From a virus: a DNA stretch of 64,000 nt. The translations under genes and the position numbers were made by a program. Shown piece by piece: positions 42,396-51,388 of the stretch. The number at the start of each line of letters is the position of its first letter. Position 1 is the stretch's first letter. The DNA lies in IMG/VR virus record IMGVR_UViG_3300042874_000086, positions 1 through 64,000 of that record; one strand, 5' to 3'. The notes below the pieces were generated by a model. That model did no database searches. It saw only the letters and a program-made list of their open reading frames with translations, and was not told where the DNA came from.

Positions 42396-42403
42396 GGGTG
42401 AAC

Positions 42404-42679
42404 ATGTCAGTTGGGTCTTGGGATGAGTTAAAATTTTATCTTACTAAAACAATAGATGAGATAAAATCAGACCTTCATTATATACGCAAAGAACAGTTGG
42501 ATACTAGAGAAAAACTCACAAATGTTTCTGCACAACTCCAAGGGCTTGATATCATTAAAACAGACTTACATGTGGTACAAGAAAAAGTTACAATTATCCA
42601 AACCAAGTTACTTGTGGGGGTTGCTATAGTAGGTGTGGTTGCTTCTGCAATCGTGCAATGGCTTGGAAGATTATTTTAA
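42404..42679 (+). CDS. XhlA-like membrane-anchored coiled-coil protein
   Basis: 91 aa: coiled coil (LTKTIDEIKSDLHYIRKEQL onward) and one C-terminal membrane helix (LLVGVAIVGVVASAIVQWL). This is the arrangement of hemolysin XhlA/BhlA-type proteins that work with holins. The ATG at 42404 is chosen because AGGGG lies 6-9 nt upstream; a GTG at 42398 overlaps the ribosome-binding site. Followed at once by the M15 peptidase. Confidence 0.7.
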   Translation: MSVGSWDELKFYLTKTIDEIKSDLHYIRKEQLDTREKLTNVSAQLQGLDIIKTDLHVVQEKVTIIQTKLLVGVAIVGVVASAIVQWLGRLF

Positions 42680-42688
42680 GGAACTACG

Positions 42689-43087
42689 ATGGATATAGTA
42701 TATACCCAATGGGAATTTGTTAAAAATATTAGTAAACTTTTAACATTTATTGAGGGGTCTAATTTTATGGTAACCTTAGGGGAAGCTTATAGGCCCTATG
42801 AATTACATTTGTTATATCTTCACGGGTTATCCGTAGAGGAGTATGGAGACTCACTTAATTTCGTACCCACTAAGCAAAAAGCCCGTACAAAAACTTCAAA
42901 GCACCTTAAACGTCTAGCTATTGACTTTAACTTCTTTATTAAAAACGATAATGGTGAGTACGATTTGACTTATGATACTTACTTGTTGACCTTAATAGGT
43001 GAGTACTGGGAAACTCTAAATGAAAATAATGTGTGGGGCGGTTTTTGGAAACACCCAGACCCTACCCACTTTCAAATGTCATACTAA
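42689..43087 (+). CDS. M15 family peptidase, candidate endolysin 1
   Basis: 132 aa. SKHLKRLAIDFNFF carries the first zinc His and Asp (SxHxxxxAxD) and WKHPDPTHFQM the last His, as in L-alanyl-D-glutamate or VanY-type peptidases. GEAYRPYELHLLYL gives the substrate-binding arginine region. No signal peptide, so it would need a holin. Adjacent to the XhlA-like gene. Confidence 0.85.
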   Translation: MDIVYTQWEFVKNISKLLTFIEGSNFMVTLGEAYRPYELHLLYLHGLSVEEYGDSLNFVPTKQKARTKTSKHLKRLAIDFNFFIKNDNGEYDLTYDTYLLTLIGEYWETLNENNVWGGFWKHPDPTHFQMSY

Positions 43088-43097
43088 AGGGAAATAT

Positions 43098-43325
43098 ATG
43101 AAAAATTTTATTATACTTAGGTTAATTAATATGTTATTAGGTAGGGATACCTATGATGTTATTTTTAAGCTTGTATTTAATTTAGCCACAACCCAAAGCA
43201 CTGGGGAAGAGAAAAAGACTAAAGTTAAAGAATCTTTAAAAGACCTTAGACTGGACGTAAAAGACTCTGTAATAAATTTAGCAATTGAACTAGCAGTTGC
43301 CCAATTAACTTTAAAGGATAAATAA
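43098..43325 (+). CDS. Small protein of the lysis cassette (75 aa)
   Basis: MKNFIILRLINMLLGRD start, amphipathic helices, then a Lys/Glu-rich coiled segment (TGEEKKTKVKESLKDLRLDV) and hydrophobic end (INLAIELAVAQLTL). ATG 43098 follows AAAGGGAAAT; an upstream ATG at 43020 lies inside the lysin gene. No clear transmembrane helix. Could be a holin-associated or antiholin-like protein. Ends TAATG, overlapping the next gene. Confidence 0.55.
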   Translation: MKNFIILRLINMLLGRDTYDVIFKLVFNLATTQSTGEEKKTKVKESLKDLRLDVKDSVINLAIELAVAQLTLKDK

Positions 43326-43744
43326 TGGCTATTGTTGCTGCAGTTTGTGACTCTTACTTAAAAGAATTGTATGAAGGTACCCACGTAGCTACCGACAATT
43401 ACTACATAGCTTTATACTTGGACACTGCTAACTTGGGGAGTACTACCACAAGTTACTCAATTACTGATGAGACCTCTGGAACGGGGTATACTGCCGGGGG
43501 GCAACTACTGGTTGGGTTTAATACACTTATAGACTCGGGCGTATCTATTTTAGATTTTAGCACTGACGCGGTGTGGTCAGTATCTACAATAACCGCTGCC
43601 GGGGCACTGATATATAACTCAACAAAATCCAATAAAGCCGTTGCAGTGCTAGATTTTGCTGGGAATGTATCCTCGGTTGATGGCGATTTTATTGTTGAAT
43701 TTCCGCTTCCTACCTCTACAGCTGGATTAATAAGGATTTCATAA
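43325..43744 (+). CDS. Probable virion structural protein (139 aa)
   Basis: Beta-rich; ends AGALIYNSTKSNKAVAVLDF...FIVEFPLPTSTAGLIRIS, a pattern I recognise from small structural proteins of marine and enteric siphophages. No enzyme motif. Overlaps the next start (TAATG). Located between the two peptidase genes. Confidence 0.6.
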   Translation: MAIVAAVCDSYLKELYEGTHVATDNYYIALYLDTANLGSTTTSYSITDETSGTGYTAGGQLLVGFNTLIDSGVSILDFSTDAVWSVSTITAAGALIYNSTKSNKAVAVLDFAGNVSSVDGDFIVEFPLPTSTAGLIRIS

Positions 43745-44169
43745 TGCCAGCCTTTGGGTCATCTTCACAACAACGTTTACAAAAGGTACACCCCGACTTA
43801 GTTAAGGTTATGAACGAAGCTATCAAACATATTGATTTTTCAATTATGTTTGGTTACCGCTCCCCAGAAGAACAATTAGAGTTATTTAAAAAAGGTCGTT
43901 CATTCCTAAAAGGAAAATGGGTAATTACTAGCAAGAAATCTGTCGTTACATATATGGACGGTACTACTAAAAAATCAAACCATAACTTCAGTCCCGCTAG
44001 AGCAGTTGATATTATGCCTTACCCGTTCCTTCAAAGTTACTGGAAAGACTCTAAAATTTGGTATGAGTACTCCGAGGCTATTAAAAAAGCTGCCGATACT
44101 ATTGGTGTAAAAATAGTTTGGGGCGGGGATTGGAAAATGTTTGACGCCCCACATTTTGAGTTAGTCTAA
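43744..44169 (+). CDS. M15 family peptidase, candidate endolysin 2
   Basis: 141 aa, similar in plan to T5-type L-alanyl-D-glutamate endopeptidase: N-terminal QQRLQKVHPDLVKVMNEAIK, GYRSPEEQLELFKKG, SNHNFSPARAVDIMP (H and D zinc ligands) and PHFELV (final His). A central insert KWVITSKKSVVTYMDG is found in other phage M15 lysins. No export signal. The better match of the two to a classical endolysin. Confidence 0.87.
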   Translation: MPAFGSSSQQRLQKVHPDLVKVMNEAIKHIDFSIMFGYRSPEEQLELFKKGRSFLKGKWVITSKKSVVTYMDGTTKKSNHNFSPARAVDIMPYPFLQSYWKDSKIWYEYSEAIKKAADTIGVKIVWGGDWKMFDAPHFELV

Positions 44170-44189
44170 ATCCACAGCTAGTTAATCCA

Positions 44190-44198
44190 TACGATTAT
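44190..44198 (+). promoter_or_regulatory. TACGATTAT element upstream of 641-aa structural gene
   Basis: TACGATTAT begins 49 nt before the ATG at 44239. It lies between two ACTAGTTAAT/GCTAGTTAAT direct repeats (44177-44186 and 44215-44224). Confidence 0.45.
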
Positions 44199-44238
44199 TG
44201 AGTAGTTATCAAAAACTAGTTAATAATAAAGGATTTAC

Positions 44239-46164
44239 ATGGCTTTAATTGCCTCCGACTGGACAGTATCTACAAATGGTGATATAAGGTACATTGGTGC
44301 AGCACACGGTATCACCGGTGCTTCGTATGCAACAGTTATTGAGTTGCATAGATGGTTACAAGACTTAGCGGATGACGCAAGTGCTTCTGGTGATGATTTA
44401 CTTGACATTACCGGTTTAACACCTTCAGGCCGTGATACAGATAACATTATCAATCTACTTGGTACGTATAATATCAATCAGGCAACATCAGAACATCTTT
44501 ATGATGGTACAATTAAGCAAGCGTTAGGTGCTGATATCTGGGATGGTATTGTCAACTATGGTAATGAGGGTATTGATATTCAGCTCATCCAAAATGGTGC
44601 GTTGGTTGCAAATGACTTCTGGAATAGTCTACCTTTTGGTGCGACACTTACCGGTCTTAATCGTGATTTAGTTCAAGGTATCTCACACCGTTTCTTAGTT
44701 AAGACCCGTACAGCCGGTGTGGATATTGATGCCCGACGTATTCTAGGTATCACTCGTGAGTATGGTAAGACATACGCTGAATTTAATATCAACGCGACTG
44801 CCTCAGGAAATAACGTTCTTGCATTGGTTAATGCACTAGATGGAAATAACACTACTGCGTCAGGAACTGTAGGGGCATGGGATAGTATTACAAATGCAAA
44901 AACCGATAGTACAACTACCGTAAATGGTACTAATGCTATTAGTTCAACTACACTCAATGTTGTGTCGGGTGCTGCATTTACTAAAGGTAACTTCATTACA
45001 ATTGGGTCATTGACGCATGAGTACCAAATTACTAATATTGCAACCAATGCGTTGACAGTCACCCCGGGGTTGGAGGAAGCAACTACCGGTGGGGAAATTG
45101 TTTATAAGTTAGGTTTGGGATATAACGGAATTGATATTAATAATGATACTGTCAACGAGTTCTACTACACTAATTGGAATCGTGATTCATACACAATTAA
45201 CCAATTTTTTGAAAGAATGAAGTACCTTACTCGTGTTGGGTCTACTGGTAGAATGTATGGATTAAATGCGGAGATATTCCGTGGTATTACCCACGAGATT
45301 ACTGTTGACACACCTACTGGTACATTTGCAGCTGTAGAGCGTGTTACATGGACTGGTGGTACTGGGCAGATGTTAGCTATAACCTCACCAACTACGCCTA
45401 CTAAAATGTGGATTCAGTTACTAACTGGTACTGCGCCTGTTGATAACGTTGTGATTACTGGTACTGTCAGCACTGCTACCGCTACTGTCAATGTTACCGT
45501 TACAGAGCGTACAGCACTGATTAAGCAACCATTTGCCGGAACTTCAACGGGTACAGCTTTATCGGGCGGGTATGGTATAGGTATTGAAAAGCTTGACTTG
45601 ACCGCTGCTGACAAAGTATTTGACTTAACGAATGCGCAGTACTCTCCACCTGACTATCGTGTAACTACAGTCGCTGGTTTGATTAGTACGGAGGATAGAG
45701 TTCTTGTTGGTCCAGATAATGCAGGTGCGCTTCAAGATGGTCAGTTCTTGTTGAATGCAGGTATTACATCTGGTGCAACATCAATTACCGTTAAGGTTGG
45801 TACGGAAACTCCTGGTACCAGTACGCAGTCAGCAATGGATACACCATCTGCAGGAACTTTACGTGTCAAAGATAATACAGGTGTATATCAGCGTGTTACC
45901 TATACAGGGTTTACTGTTGCTGCAAGTACAATGACATTCACAGGATGTTCTGGTGCTCCTACAGCGGCTTTGGATAACCAAGTATTTATCTCGTATCTTG
46001 ATAAGTTGGCAGACGGTACTTCGGTAACATTTACTACCATTTATCATTCGCCTAGAACATTATTTGCTCGTGTACGTGATGGTGGTGGGTCGCCTATTAA
46101 AACGTTTGAAAATACCGTTGCTCTCGGCGGATCTATTAGTGCTATCCGTACTCCAGACGTATAA
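44239..46164 (+). CDS. Large virion structural protein (641 aa)
   Basis: N-terminus ALIASDWTVSTNGDIRYIG then YATVIELHRWLQDLADDA, EHLYDGTIKQALG, WDGIVNYGN and VDIDARRI form a run I recognise from large structural proteins of siphophages and cyanophages. The remainder is beta-rich with Thr/Gly repeats. Likely a fibre or tail-surface component. Base composition is richer in G+C than the genes at 32-42 kb. Confidence 0.68.
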   Translation: MALIASDWTVSTNGDIRYIGAAHGITGASYATVIELHRWLQDLADDASASGDDLLDITGLTPSGRDTDNIINLLGTYNINQATSEHLYDGTIKQALGADIWDGIVNYGNEGIDIQLIQNGALVANDFWNSLPFGATLTGLNRDLVQGISHRFLVKTRTAGVDIDARRILGITREYGKTYAEFNINATASGNNVLALVNALDGNNTTASGTVGAWDSITNAKTDSTTTVNGTNAISSTTLNVVSGAAFTKGNFITIGSLTHEYQITNIATNALTVTPGLEEATTGGEIVYKLGLGYNGIDINNDTVNEFYYTNWNRDSYTINQFFERMKYLTRVGSTGRMYGLNAEIFRGITHEITVDTPTGTFAAVERVTWTGGTGQMLAITSPTTPTKMWIQLLTGTAPVDNVVITGTVSTATATVNVTVTERTALIKQPFAGTSTGTALSGGYGIGIEKLDLTAADKVFDLTNAQYSPPDYRVTTVAGLISTEDRVLVGPDNAGALQDGQFLLNAGITSGATSITVKVGTETPGTSTQSAMDTPSAGTLRVKDNTGVYQRVTYTGFTVAASTMTFTGCSGAPTAALDNQVFISYLDKLADGTSVTFTTIYHSPRTLFARVRDGGGSPIKTFENTVALGGSISAIRTPDV

Positions 46165-46174
46165 GCCTATCCGT

Positions 46175-46191
46175 CCCTCCTACTTGGAGGG
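46175..46191 (+). terminator. Hairpin after 641-aa gene
   Basis: CCCTCC-TACTT-GGAGGG, 6-bp GC stem with 5-nt loop, 10 bp past the stop codon; no T-run follows, so it may protect the 3' end or weaken read-through rather than terminate fully. Confidence 0.5.
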
Positions 46192-46213
46192 GCCAAATAC
46201 AAAAGGATAATAT

Positions 46214-46705
46214 ATGCAATACCTAACTAAAGGTGAGTTACTAGTCGCGTTAGGTGATAGCGCAGATAGTTTCACAGCGTTCATGATGAACCCAGAGGCG
46301 TACGGCGTTACTGAACCCGCCCTAACAGCGCTGGGAGTGACTAAACAAAAATTAGATTGGACAGCAAACGTTGATATGGGCTTACCTGAAGTCAGTAGCC
46401 TCATAACTATGCTACAAAGCCTTGGGATCATTTCGCAAGCAGCAGCTGATACCTTAAGAGATACGCCAGACAGAACTGAATATGACCAATACACTATATA
46501 CGTAAAAGCACAAGATGATATTACAGTAAATAACATATACGGAGCAGTGTTCGATGGCAACTTATGGAAAGTTGTAATGGACTACTACAATAACACTAAA
46601 GACATACACATCATAGAGGACGCGTACTTCAGCAGCGAGCCCACTACAGAAGAGATAACACTCCTAGTAAATGATAAATTAACAGAGTTGAAGAGGGAGG
46701 TGTGA
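46214..46705 (+). CDS. Hypothetical protein (163 aa)
   Basis: Helical N-terminal half (ADSFTAFMMNPEAYGV ... LGVTKQKLDW) and a beta-rich C-terminal half (YDQYTIYVKAQDDITVNNIY). No family recognised. Ribosome-binding site AAAGGATAAT. Its stop is followed directly by the apparent ATC-initiated structural gene, so the two are probably coupled. Confidence 0.65.
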   Translation: MQYLTKGELLVALGDSADSFTAFMMNPEAYGVTEPALTALGVTKQKLDWTANVDMGLPEVSSLITMLQSLGIISQAAADTLRDTPDRTEYDQYTIYVKAQDDITVNNIYGAVFDGNLWKVVMDYYNNTKDIHIIEDAYFSSEPTTEEITLLVNDKLTELKREV

Positions 46706-46706
46706 C

Positions 46707-49331
46707 ATCGCAACTTTTACAATCACCGATACAAAAAATCTCGATGAACTGACATCAAAGGCTGGCGGGGACACATACAATGTCAATGGCGGTAACTTAA
46801 CAATTGACGGGCACTCAAGATTCGACCTTAATGCAAGTAATGCTTCTGCATCAGCTGCTACATCCCTTGGAACTGTAACCATCTCTGCTACTCTTGGGGG
46901 GAATTGCACATTTGATGGTACTAAAGTCAGGTTAATAGCGTATACAGATGGAAGCGGAACACTGCCAGCACTTGGCTCTACAGTGACCAAAGGTTCAGCT
47001 AGTGGCAAATTGATGTGTGTTTATTCGTCAATGACTGATATGCCAGTTGTATCAGGAACAATTCCAGCTACTGGTTGGATACAAATTAAACAATGGAATG
47101 AAGTAGAGTACACTTCAGGCGCATTGACAATCACGGACGTATCTGCCAATTCATCAGGGGCTAGTAAAGTTGGCTTCTTGGAGATTATGGGTGACGACGC
47201 AAAGAGTATTGTTGCTAATAGACTTGGTACATTTAATGTAACAGGTGCTTGGTTCAGTTTAGGTTCGACTTCGGGCTCATCTAATCAAACAATCCAAATT
47301 CCAAATCACGGGACTAAACGATTTATTAGTGGGGTGTTTATAGAAAAAACATCAGGCCAAAAGGATTATGAGTTCTATCCAAATGCTGGGACTGCTACTA
47401 CAATTGGTACTGAAGCTGAACGCGGTAAAGTTGTTTGGATAGATGACACTGGATTGATTAGGATTGGACATAATGGCACTGACCCTATGGGGTATACTCC
47501 GGTTGCTAATCTTGAAGTAGTTATCGGAAATATCTTCTTTTGTACCAATACCACATCCGCTAGAAATGAGGTGTGCATCCCCCATGCCACACCTGGTACA
47601 AGATACGATTACACTACTACCGGTGGTGGTGTTCTAAACATTGACAAGTGTGAGTCATCATGGTACCTCAGTATAGTACAAGCTTACAGCTGTAACGTTA
47701 GTAATAGTGGGTTTGTAGACTCAGTCTATGTTCAAGAGGTGGCTACTCCTATGACGTGGAGTAATGTTGGTGTTGGTAATAAACCAAATACAGCCTTGGT
47801 GACATCGGGCTTGTTTATGTACTACAACTATGTCGGGGGTGTATTTAACGATTGTGTTTTCACTCGTGTATCACTGGCAACCTCTGGTTCGTACACAGCT
47901 GTAATTCAAGACACTATAGGATTTACATTTAACAGGTGTGCTTTTAGGGCTAATACCCGTCAAGGGCACTCATCAGTGTATTCTATATACGGGCTTAGGA
48001 TTAAAGATACTACTTTTAACGACTGTACGATTATTCAAGGGTATAGTATGCTCAGCACTTGTGAGGATATTGTCTACAACAATACGGCATATATAAACAA
48101 TGTGTCGGGGACTACTCCTACTACTTATCCAACTCATGTGTGGTACACCTCAGCTAATAGTGTGAACTGTACGTTTAACGGGCTAAAGTTACCTGTGACT
48201 GATTGTCATCCATATACTTCGTTATTAGCCAGTACATATGGAGCTAGTAATATCAAGTTGCGCAACATCGGGACGAGAACAGTACCCTTAAACTTAGGAA
48301 CAACAAATAATTGTGCTTTCATTTATGTCATTAGCTCTAATACCTCAAATGTAAAGGTACAGCGTGTTTATGCGTCCAACACTAGAACTGGAATTATGAC
48401 AGGGAACAACTCTTGTCATGAGATTACAGAAGAGAATGTGTTTGGTGACTATGCAGATGCAACAGATGTTATGGCTTGTATCAATATGAAGCGTAAAGGC
48501 ATGGGTGGCACCGGTGTATTGAACAGTCAGATATCGATTTACGGTACTCATTGGATGGACTCATTTATAAATACAACTGAAGGACGTATTGCCATCCTAA
48601 TGAATGAGGCTTCAACAATTACTGCAGCCCAAGTGACTTTAGGTACCGGCTCATCATTCACCAGCTCGGGTGGTTTGTATATGCCAAATGTAGACCACAC
48701 GGTTACGTTTGAAATGCCAGAGTATACTCTAGGACATACAGGGTTTGTTAATACCACATTAATAATGGCTGGTGGTACTAGCACAAAATACAACTATAAC
48801 TACGCTATTGACAAAAATGACAATGCAGGTTGGAGTGCAATGACGACGGATAACTTCACCCCTACTACACTAGGAACTGCATTGAGTAATATCACAGGGA
48901 TTGATGCTAGTAAAGGGTTTAAGTTACGGCTTAAAATTACTACAATTACTGGCAACACTAATGCTATCACAAGTGTATATGTTAAAACAACAAGTTCAGC
49001 AACAGCTCAAGATTACCAATATCCACTTGATACTGTCCCTTTGTCGTTTGCTGTTAAGCATATAGATACAGGAAGTCCGCTGGCTGGTGCTAGACTATAC
49101 CTAGTAGCAGGAGCTGGTGGGCCATTAGCCCAGGGTACTCTAATTCTAAATACACTGACTGATGTCAATGGGAATGTAACTGGTGCGGTAGAGCTGTCAG
49201 GAAATCAGCCAGTAGTGGGCAGAGTTAGGTTCGGAACCACCCCCAACTTCTACAAAACAGTTCCAATTAGTGAGATTATAAATAGTACAAGTGGGTTGTC
49301 ATTGAATATATCAATGATCCCCGATGCATAA
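46707..49331 (+). CDS. Large virion structural protein (874 aa), apparent ATC start
   Basis: The frame extends well upstream of the first GTG (46983). The upstream 92 codons encode IATFTITDTKNLDELTSKAG then DTYNVNGGNLTIDGHSR, the expected N-terminus of a structural family whose members begin MATFTI...NGG.L.ID..SR. The only codon placed for initiation is ATC at 46707, 6 nt after GGGAGG, where relatives would have ATG. The middle is a long beta-solenoid-like stretch with N/T/S-rich turns; the C-terminus (AGARLYLVAGAGG ... DVNGNVTGAVEL) is an Ig-like domain. Probable tail spike or fibre. Confidence 0.72.
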   Translation: MATFTITDTKNLDELTSKAGGDTYNVNGGNLTIDGHSRFDLNASNASASAATSLGTVTISATLGGNCTFDGTKVRLIAYTDGSGTLPALGSTVTKGSASGKLMCVYSSMTDMPVVSGTIPATGWIQIKQWNEVEYTSGALTITDVSANSSGASKVGFLEIMGDDAKSIVANRLGTFNVTGAWFSLGSTSGSSNQTIQIPNHGTKRFISGVFIEKTSGQKDYEFYPNAGTATTIGTEAERGKVVWIDDTGLIRIGHNGTDPMGYTPVANLEVVIGNIFFCTNTTSARNEVCIPHATPGTRYDYTTTGGGVLNIDKCESSWYLSIVQAYSCNVSNSGFVDSVYVQEVATPMTWSNVGVGNKPNTALVTSGLFMYYNYVGGVFNDCVFTRVSLATSGSYTAVIQDTIGFTFNRCAFRANTRQGHSSVYSIYGLRIKDTTFNDCTIIQGYSMLSTCEDIVYNNTAYINNVSGTTPTTYPTHVWYTSANSVNCTFNGLKLPVTDCHPYTSLLASTYGASNIKLRNIGTRTVPLNLGTTNNCAFIYVISSNTSNVKVQRVYASNTRTGIMTGNNSCHEITEENVFGDYADATDVMACINMKRKGMGGTGVLNSQISIYGTHWMDSFINTTEGRIAILMNEASTITAAQVTLGTGSSFTSSGGLYMPNVDHTVTFEMPEYTLGHTGFVNTTLIMAGGTSTKYNYNYAIDKNDNAGWSAMTTDNFTPTTLGTALSNITGIDASKGFKLRLKITTITGNTNAITSVYVKTTSSATAQDYQYPLDTVPLSFAVKHIDTGSPLAGARLYLVAGAGGPLAQGTLILNTLTDVNGNVTGAVELSGNQPVVGRVRFGTTPNFYKTVPISEIINSTSGLSLNISMIPDA

Positions 49332-49340
49332 AGGATAGTA

Positions 49341-49547
49341 ATGGATGCTTATCAAGAGTTAAATCAGAGAAACTTCATGGCGATGTCGGAAGGTTTGAAG
49401 AGTGTGAGAGCTATGTGTGAGCGATTAGAGAATGAGGTGCGAGCTATGCGAGAAGCTAACGGAGAGCTTGTACAAACAGTGGCTACTCTACGACAGCAAA
49501 ATGGTGTGTTGTTAGCTAGATTTCACGGGACTGGAAGCACATCATGA
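49341..49547 (+). CDS. Small coiled-coil protein (68 aa)
   Basis: Continuous heptads: LKSVRAMCERLENEVRAMRE, then ANGELVQTVATLRQQNGVLL. No membrane segment. Overlaps the next gene (ATGA). Perhaps a chaperone or trimerisation partner for the preceding fibre-like protein. Confidence 0.6.
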   Translation: MDAYQELNQRNFMAMSEGLKSVRAMCERLENEVRAMREANGELVQTVATLRQQNGVLLARFHGTGSTS

Positions 49548-50146
49548 CTATTGATTGGGGAACTAAAGTCATTAATATATTCAAGACTGATATGCTGTTA
49601 GTACAAGCAAGCCCTACTGAAATATGGGAATTAGATATCCCTAACTTTAAGATGTCCTTAGGTGATTTACTTGATGATGAGCACGGTATGATATACCCAG
49701 ATATATTCAAACACAACCCCGAGGTATCTGTAGGGGGAGTTAGCCTAGCTAAGGTTATTGAAATACTACCTCCCTATACTATAACATTCGAGGATGGTCA
49801 ATACGCAGTAAATTTAGTAGGGGCTAACAACAACGTAGGGGATAGAACTAATGTTAATCAAGTATCTATACGCTCTGCTAACTCAGCTGGGATGATTACC
49901 GTAGTAAATGGTGGTACTTCTGTTATTGATAGTAATACTATTACTAATATTGCCAATACAGTTTGGAGTGTACCAAAAGGTAACACTGTCTACCAACGCA
50001 GTATTGGGGGGTTTCGAAAAAATTATACAAACAATACAATTATTATGCTTAATGAAGATGGTACTGATGGTATAACTTATGCTTGTTTTGATAGATATGG
50101 GGTATCCTCCCTAACTACTGTAGATAGAATGGAATTAGTTCCGTGA
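49544..50146 (+). CDS. Virion structural protein (200 aa)
   Basis: Recognised pattern from many phage virion proteins: VQASPTEIWELDIPNFKMSL, DDEHGMIYPDIFKHNPEVSV and VTFEDGQYAVNLVGANNN-type core (TFEDGQYAVNLVGANNNVG) with NVNQVSIRSANSAG. Function in the particle not established. Overlaps the next gene (GTGA). Confidence 0.75.
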   Translation: MTIDWGTKVINIFKTDMLLVQASPTEIWELDIPNFKMSLGDLLDDEHGMIYPDIFKHNPEVSVGGVSLAKVIEILPPYTITFEDGQYAVNLVGANNNVGDRTNVNQVSIRSANSAGMITVVNGGTSVIDSNTITNIANTVWSVPKGNTVYQRSIGGFRKNYTNNTIIMLNEDGTDGITYACFDRYGVSSLTTVDRMELVP

Positions 50147-50376
50147 ACCGTATAAATGTATGCTCTGGGAGATGTTTAGAACTAATTAGTGATACTACTG
50201 GAACCCTTAGTCATACCAAAGTATCAGTATTAATGGCCAACGTAGCGGGTACGGTAGCTTTTTTATACCAAGTATTTTCAGTAGGACTTACGGTTGAATT
50301 ATTACTGGGTTTCTTAGCCGCTATAGGCGCACAAAGGTATGGCTCTAAATACCTTGATATAAAAGGAGGGGGTTGA
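50143..50376 (+). CDS. Small membrane protein, holin candidate (77 aa)
   Basis: Two hydrophobic helices, about residues 27-48 (KVSVLMANVAGTVAFLYQVF) and 51-65 (LTVELLLGFLAAIGA), after a polar N-terminus with GTLSHTK; the arrangement resembles small phage membrane proteins next to structural genes that are often called holin-like. GTG start. It is 6 kb from the peptidase genes, so its role in lysis is uncertain. Confidence 0.55.
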   Translation: MNRINVCSGRCLELISDTTGTLSHTKVSVLMANVAGTVAFLYQVFSVGLTVELLLGFLAAIGAQRYGSKYLDIKGGG

Positions 50377-50379
50377 TAA

Positions 50380-50625
50380 ATGACAGCTTTTTCATTTGCA
50401 ATAGGGGGTGGAGGTCAGATTCAAATAGTTGAGGTAACTATCCCAATTCCTATGAAAGTTGAAACCAGCCCTTTCGGAACCTCTTTGGGTAGAACCCCGT
50501 TTGGTATAGGGACTATAAAAAGTGACTTTGGGGTGGTTGATAAATCCCCCATTATAAACGATAATGTTATTAGTGAATCATTTGGTGCTACACCAAAACA
50601 AATCTACTTTAATGTGAGAAATTAA
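50380..50625 (+). CDS. Hypothetical protein (81 aa)
   Basis: Gly-rich start MTAFSFAIGGGGQIQIVEVT, then SPFGTSLGRTPFGIGTIKSD. No membrane segment. It follows GGAGGGGG as ribosome-binding site, and its stop abuts the next ATG. In related modules such proteins accompany the 200-aa structural protein. Confidence 0.55.
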   Translation: MTAFSFAIGGGGQIQIVEVTIPIPMKVETSPFGTSLGRTPFGIGTIKSDFGVVDKSPIINDNVISESFGATPKQIYFNVRN

Positions 50626-50925
50626 ATGACTGAACAAACTGAAATTATTTATGCGGGTTCTTCTATTTTTATGGATTTTGCTATTGATGGTGGAGTAATT
50701 CCAGCTACTATGAGTTGTACGGCAAAGCTGGTAACTAAAGAGGGGGTAGTAGCAAACACCTATATAGCTACACCAAATCTTACCGATGGTGTATTTGAGT
50801 TGCGTATTCCTTATACAGATACCACTGCGTATGCGGGGGTAATGCACACACTACTCGTACGGGTTACAGATACTGCAACCTCATACTCTGATGTTATCTA
50901 TGATAAAAAAATCAGTTGGCGTTAA
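50626..50925 (+). CDS. Small beta-sandwich protein (99 aa)
   Basis: GSSIFMDFAIDGGVIPATMS ... DGVFELRIPYTDTTAYAGVM ... LLVRVTDTATSYSDVIYDKK: alternating strands like baseplate-upper-type N-terminal domains. Last gene of the rightward structural block; its 3' end overlaps the convergent RuvC-like gene by 14 bases. Confidence 0.6.
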   Translation: MTEQTEIIYAGSSIFMDFAIDGGVIPATMSCTAKLVTKEGVVANTYIATPNLTDGVFELRIPYTDTTAYAGVMHTLLVRVTDTATSYSDVIYDKKISWR

Positions 50926-51388
50926 CCAAACCTTCTGCGTATTTAGCTAAGGCATATGCATCGGCCAAATCATCTTTCTTTTTATAGCCTTTAAACTCTT
51001 CTAAAACATCTTTAGGGAGGGTATTTATCATATCCTCTTTAGACGCTTTTCCATTTCCTGTAAAGAACTTTTTGTTTGCTGAAGGTGGTACTAAAGTTAC
51101 CACATAACCTTTATGAAGCAACCCATAGTAAACTCCACCAACTAGCATACTAAGGTCAACAACTTTACCGTTAGCCATAAAAGCTGGAGCTTCAATACAT
51201 ACTACAACTTCAGTAGGCTTGAAGTTTGCTATAAATTTCATACAATCCCTAACTACGTAGGAGCACCTTGTACGAATATCTGGAACCGTTGGGGATATTA
51301 CTAAGTGTTTGTACAAACCACCTTTAGCGCCTAATACCACTATTGCAGTATTGGTACTAGAAGTATCTATTCCTATAAATAAACTCAA
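50912..51388 (-). CDS. RuvC-like Holliday junction resolvase
   Basis: RNase H-fold nuclease: IGIDTSSTNTA (first Asp), CIEAPAF (Glu, strand 4 end) and DDLADAYALAKY (paired C-terminal Asp residues). 158 aa matches RuvC. It would resolve branched replication intermediates before packaging. The TTG start overlaps the PhoH-like stop (TTGA), so translation is coupled. Confidence 0.87.
   Translation of the reverse strand: MSLFIGIDTSSTNTAIVVLGAKGGLYKHLVISPTVPDIRTRCSYVVRDCMKFIANFKPTEVVVCIEAPAFMANGKVVDLSMLVGGVYYGLLHKGYVVTLVPPSANKKFFTGNGKASKEDMINTLPKDVLEEFKGYKKKDDLADAYALAKYAEGLVNAN

Noticed and set aside
43020-43097. Upstream ATG for the 75-aa lysis-cassette gene
   Set aside because: It lies inside the M15 peptidase gene with no ribosome-binding site; ATG 43098 has AAAGGG in front.
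46983-49331. GTG at 46983 as the start of the large structural gene
   Set aside because: No ribosome-binding site precedes it, and the frame upstream encodes a recognisable family N-terminus back to 46707.
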